The notes under the pieces are model-generated. The model saw only the letters and a program-made list of their open reading frames with translations, did not search any database and was not told the origin of the DNA. Below, in pieces: positions 63,254 to 64,000 of a stretch of DNA of 64,000 bases. Location of the stretch: positions 52,029 to 116,028 of the forward strand of contig NZ_JACSYA010000016.1 in assembly GCF_029870285.1 (NCBI RefSeq), in the 5' to 3' direction. Within the stretch, counting starts at the first letter, position 1, and the number at the start of each line of letters is the position of its first letter. This DNA comes from Delftia sp. PS-11 (GTDB taxonomy: Bacteria; Pseudomonadota; Gammaproteobacteria; Burkholderiales; Burkholderiaceae_C). Made by a program: the position numbers and the translations under genes.

Positions 63254-64000
63254 TTAATTTTCGGTACCAGGAAATGGGTCGATCATCACAAGCTGCTCTG
63301 CCGGCACCGGCTCAAGATACTGATCTGGCCTGGGTATGTTACGCGAACCCTTAATTTCGTTCATGAGGTGTCTCAAGAGCTTGTCTTGTGCTAGTGGTAT
63401 TGCAGATTTCAGGTCACATCCATCAACCTCTAGATTTTCAAAATCCAACATTCGGACCACAACTCTATTTTTTCTACTTTTACAATTGCAGGATATGGTA
63501 TAAGTTTAGATAGCAATGCTGCCTTAGCTTTGTTTTTCGGCATTTCCATTTTCTTTACCAAATGCGATGCTTTAAGATGCGTATATCTTTTGAGCATGGA
63601 AAGTGATTTGTGGCCACTGATGGCTGCAATCTCCATCATATCAAGAGTATCTTTTCAAAGAGTCTTGATATGGCCTCATGTCTTAAATCATGAAAATGAA
63701 GATCATCAATTTCAAGGCGCTGCAGCATGAATCGCTATGTGCTTTTCAGGCTATTGGCAGTATAAGAAAAAATTCTTCCTGATGATTTTGGTGTCAATCT
63801 TGTCAGCATGTCGCGTGCATGCAAGGACAATGGAACATCGCGTTTGGTCCCGTTCTTTGTTTCTGGCAAACTAGCAATTCTCGATGATAAATTGACATTT
63901 TCCCAGCGCAAGTTAAGTATTTCGCTCTGCCTCATTGCGGTCTCCAAAGCAAATGAGACAATGCTATATATCTCTACATTCGTATGCGCGTGACAGTATC
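63254..64000 (-). pseudogene. rci: Rci-type shufflon tyrosine recombinase, disrupted; 5' end beyond the window
   Basis: On the minus strand the catalytic domain is readable in pieces: FALETAMRQSEILNLRWENV (Arg I), then a TAG at about 63735 where Trp is expected. Next comes [18 protein letters not shown] (HxxR), then an apparent loss of one G near 63675, and [20 protein letters not shown] (GHxxL...Tyr). An apparent loss of one A in a run near 63465 precedes LDFENLEVDGCDLKSAIPLA, ending at 63254. Position beside the sfx sites and similarity to Rci-like recombinases identify it. Three lesions would prevent a full protein. One is in a homopolymer and could be a sequencing error. Confidence 0.85.

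Overview
The window looks like a piece of a beta-proteobacterial chromosome, probably Comamonadaceae (Comamonas-like). The evidence is high GC, the style of the core proteins, paired four-helix-bundle chemoreceptors, and an integrative conjugative element (ICE) whose transfer genes match the PFGI-1/ICEclc/SXT-type G family. The genus is an inference from protein style, not from a search.

Region 1 (1-11.1 kb) is core chromosome. It holds the start of a secreted serine hydrolase, an alcohol dehydrogenase-like reductase with a divergent LysR regulator, and a minus-strand corrinoid (vitamin B12) uptake operon. That operon runs cobalamin riboswitch, TonB-dependent receptor, binding lipoprotein, permease, ATPase, CbiX-like/ferredoxin protein, with stop/start overlaps between most genes. 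Next comes the alkylation-repair operon alkB-ogt-ada, in which Ada has lost three of its four N-terminal zinc cysteines. Region 2 (11.1-16.1 kb) carries a small two-gene hypothetical operon and two chemoreceptor genes. Between the chemoreceptors lie an IS3-type transposase remnant and a decayed copy of the 3' end of the ICE relaxase gene. A 145-bp copy of the first chemoreceptor's 3' end recurs after the second one.

Region 3 (16.15-39.8 kb) is the mating half of the ICE: the MobH-type relaxase TraI (minus strand), a hairpin-rich divergent intergenic region that is a candidate oriT, and a long plus-strand operon. The operon encodes a PilL-like lipoprotein-style protein, the TraD coupling protein, RAQPRD and TIGR0374x/0375x families (TraE/VirB8-, TraK/VirB9-, TraB/VirB10- and TraV/VirB7-like), the VirB4-like TraC ATPase, and TraU-, TraH- and TraG-like proteins. 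Most genes overlap by ATGA-type junctions. Region 4 (39.8-49.7 kb) is an accessory island: an exonuclease VII large-subunit-like protein with a C-terminal membrane anchor flanked by approximately 300-bp repeats, a broken IS66 transposase, a LysR-controlled oxidoreductive cluster (tautomerase, ABM monooxygenase, alpha/beta hydrolase, nitroreductase), a group II intron RT remnant, and two inverted 152-bp MITE-like elements flanking an orphan gene. It ends with a tyrosine recombinase.

Region 5 (49.7-64 kb) resumes the ICE. It encodes DsbC, exported proteins, a lytic transglycosylase and a full type IVB pilus operon (TcpQ/PilL-C-like, PilN secretin, PilO, PilP, PilQ ATPase, PilR, PilS pilin, a second ATPase, PilV tip adhesin). 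pilV ends in a compact shufflon: three 19-bp sfx sites and three alternative C-terminal cassettes. The adjacent Rci-type recombinase reads as a pseudogene with a nonsense codon and two frameshifts, so the adhesin may be locked in its present form. A 34-bp dyad element occurs upstream of both conjugation operons with its spacer in opposite orientations, which suggests a shared operator or a dual transfer origin.
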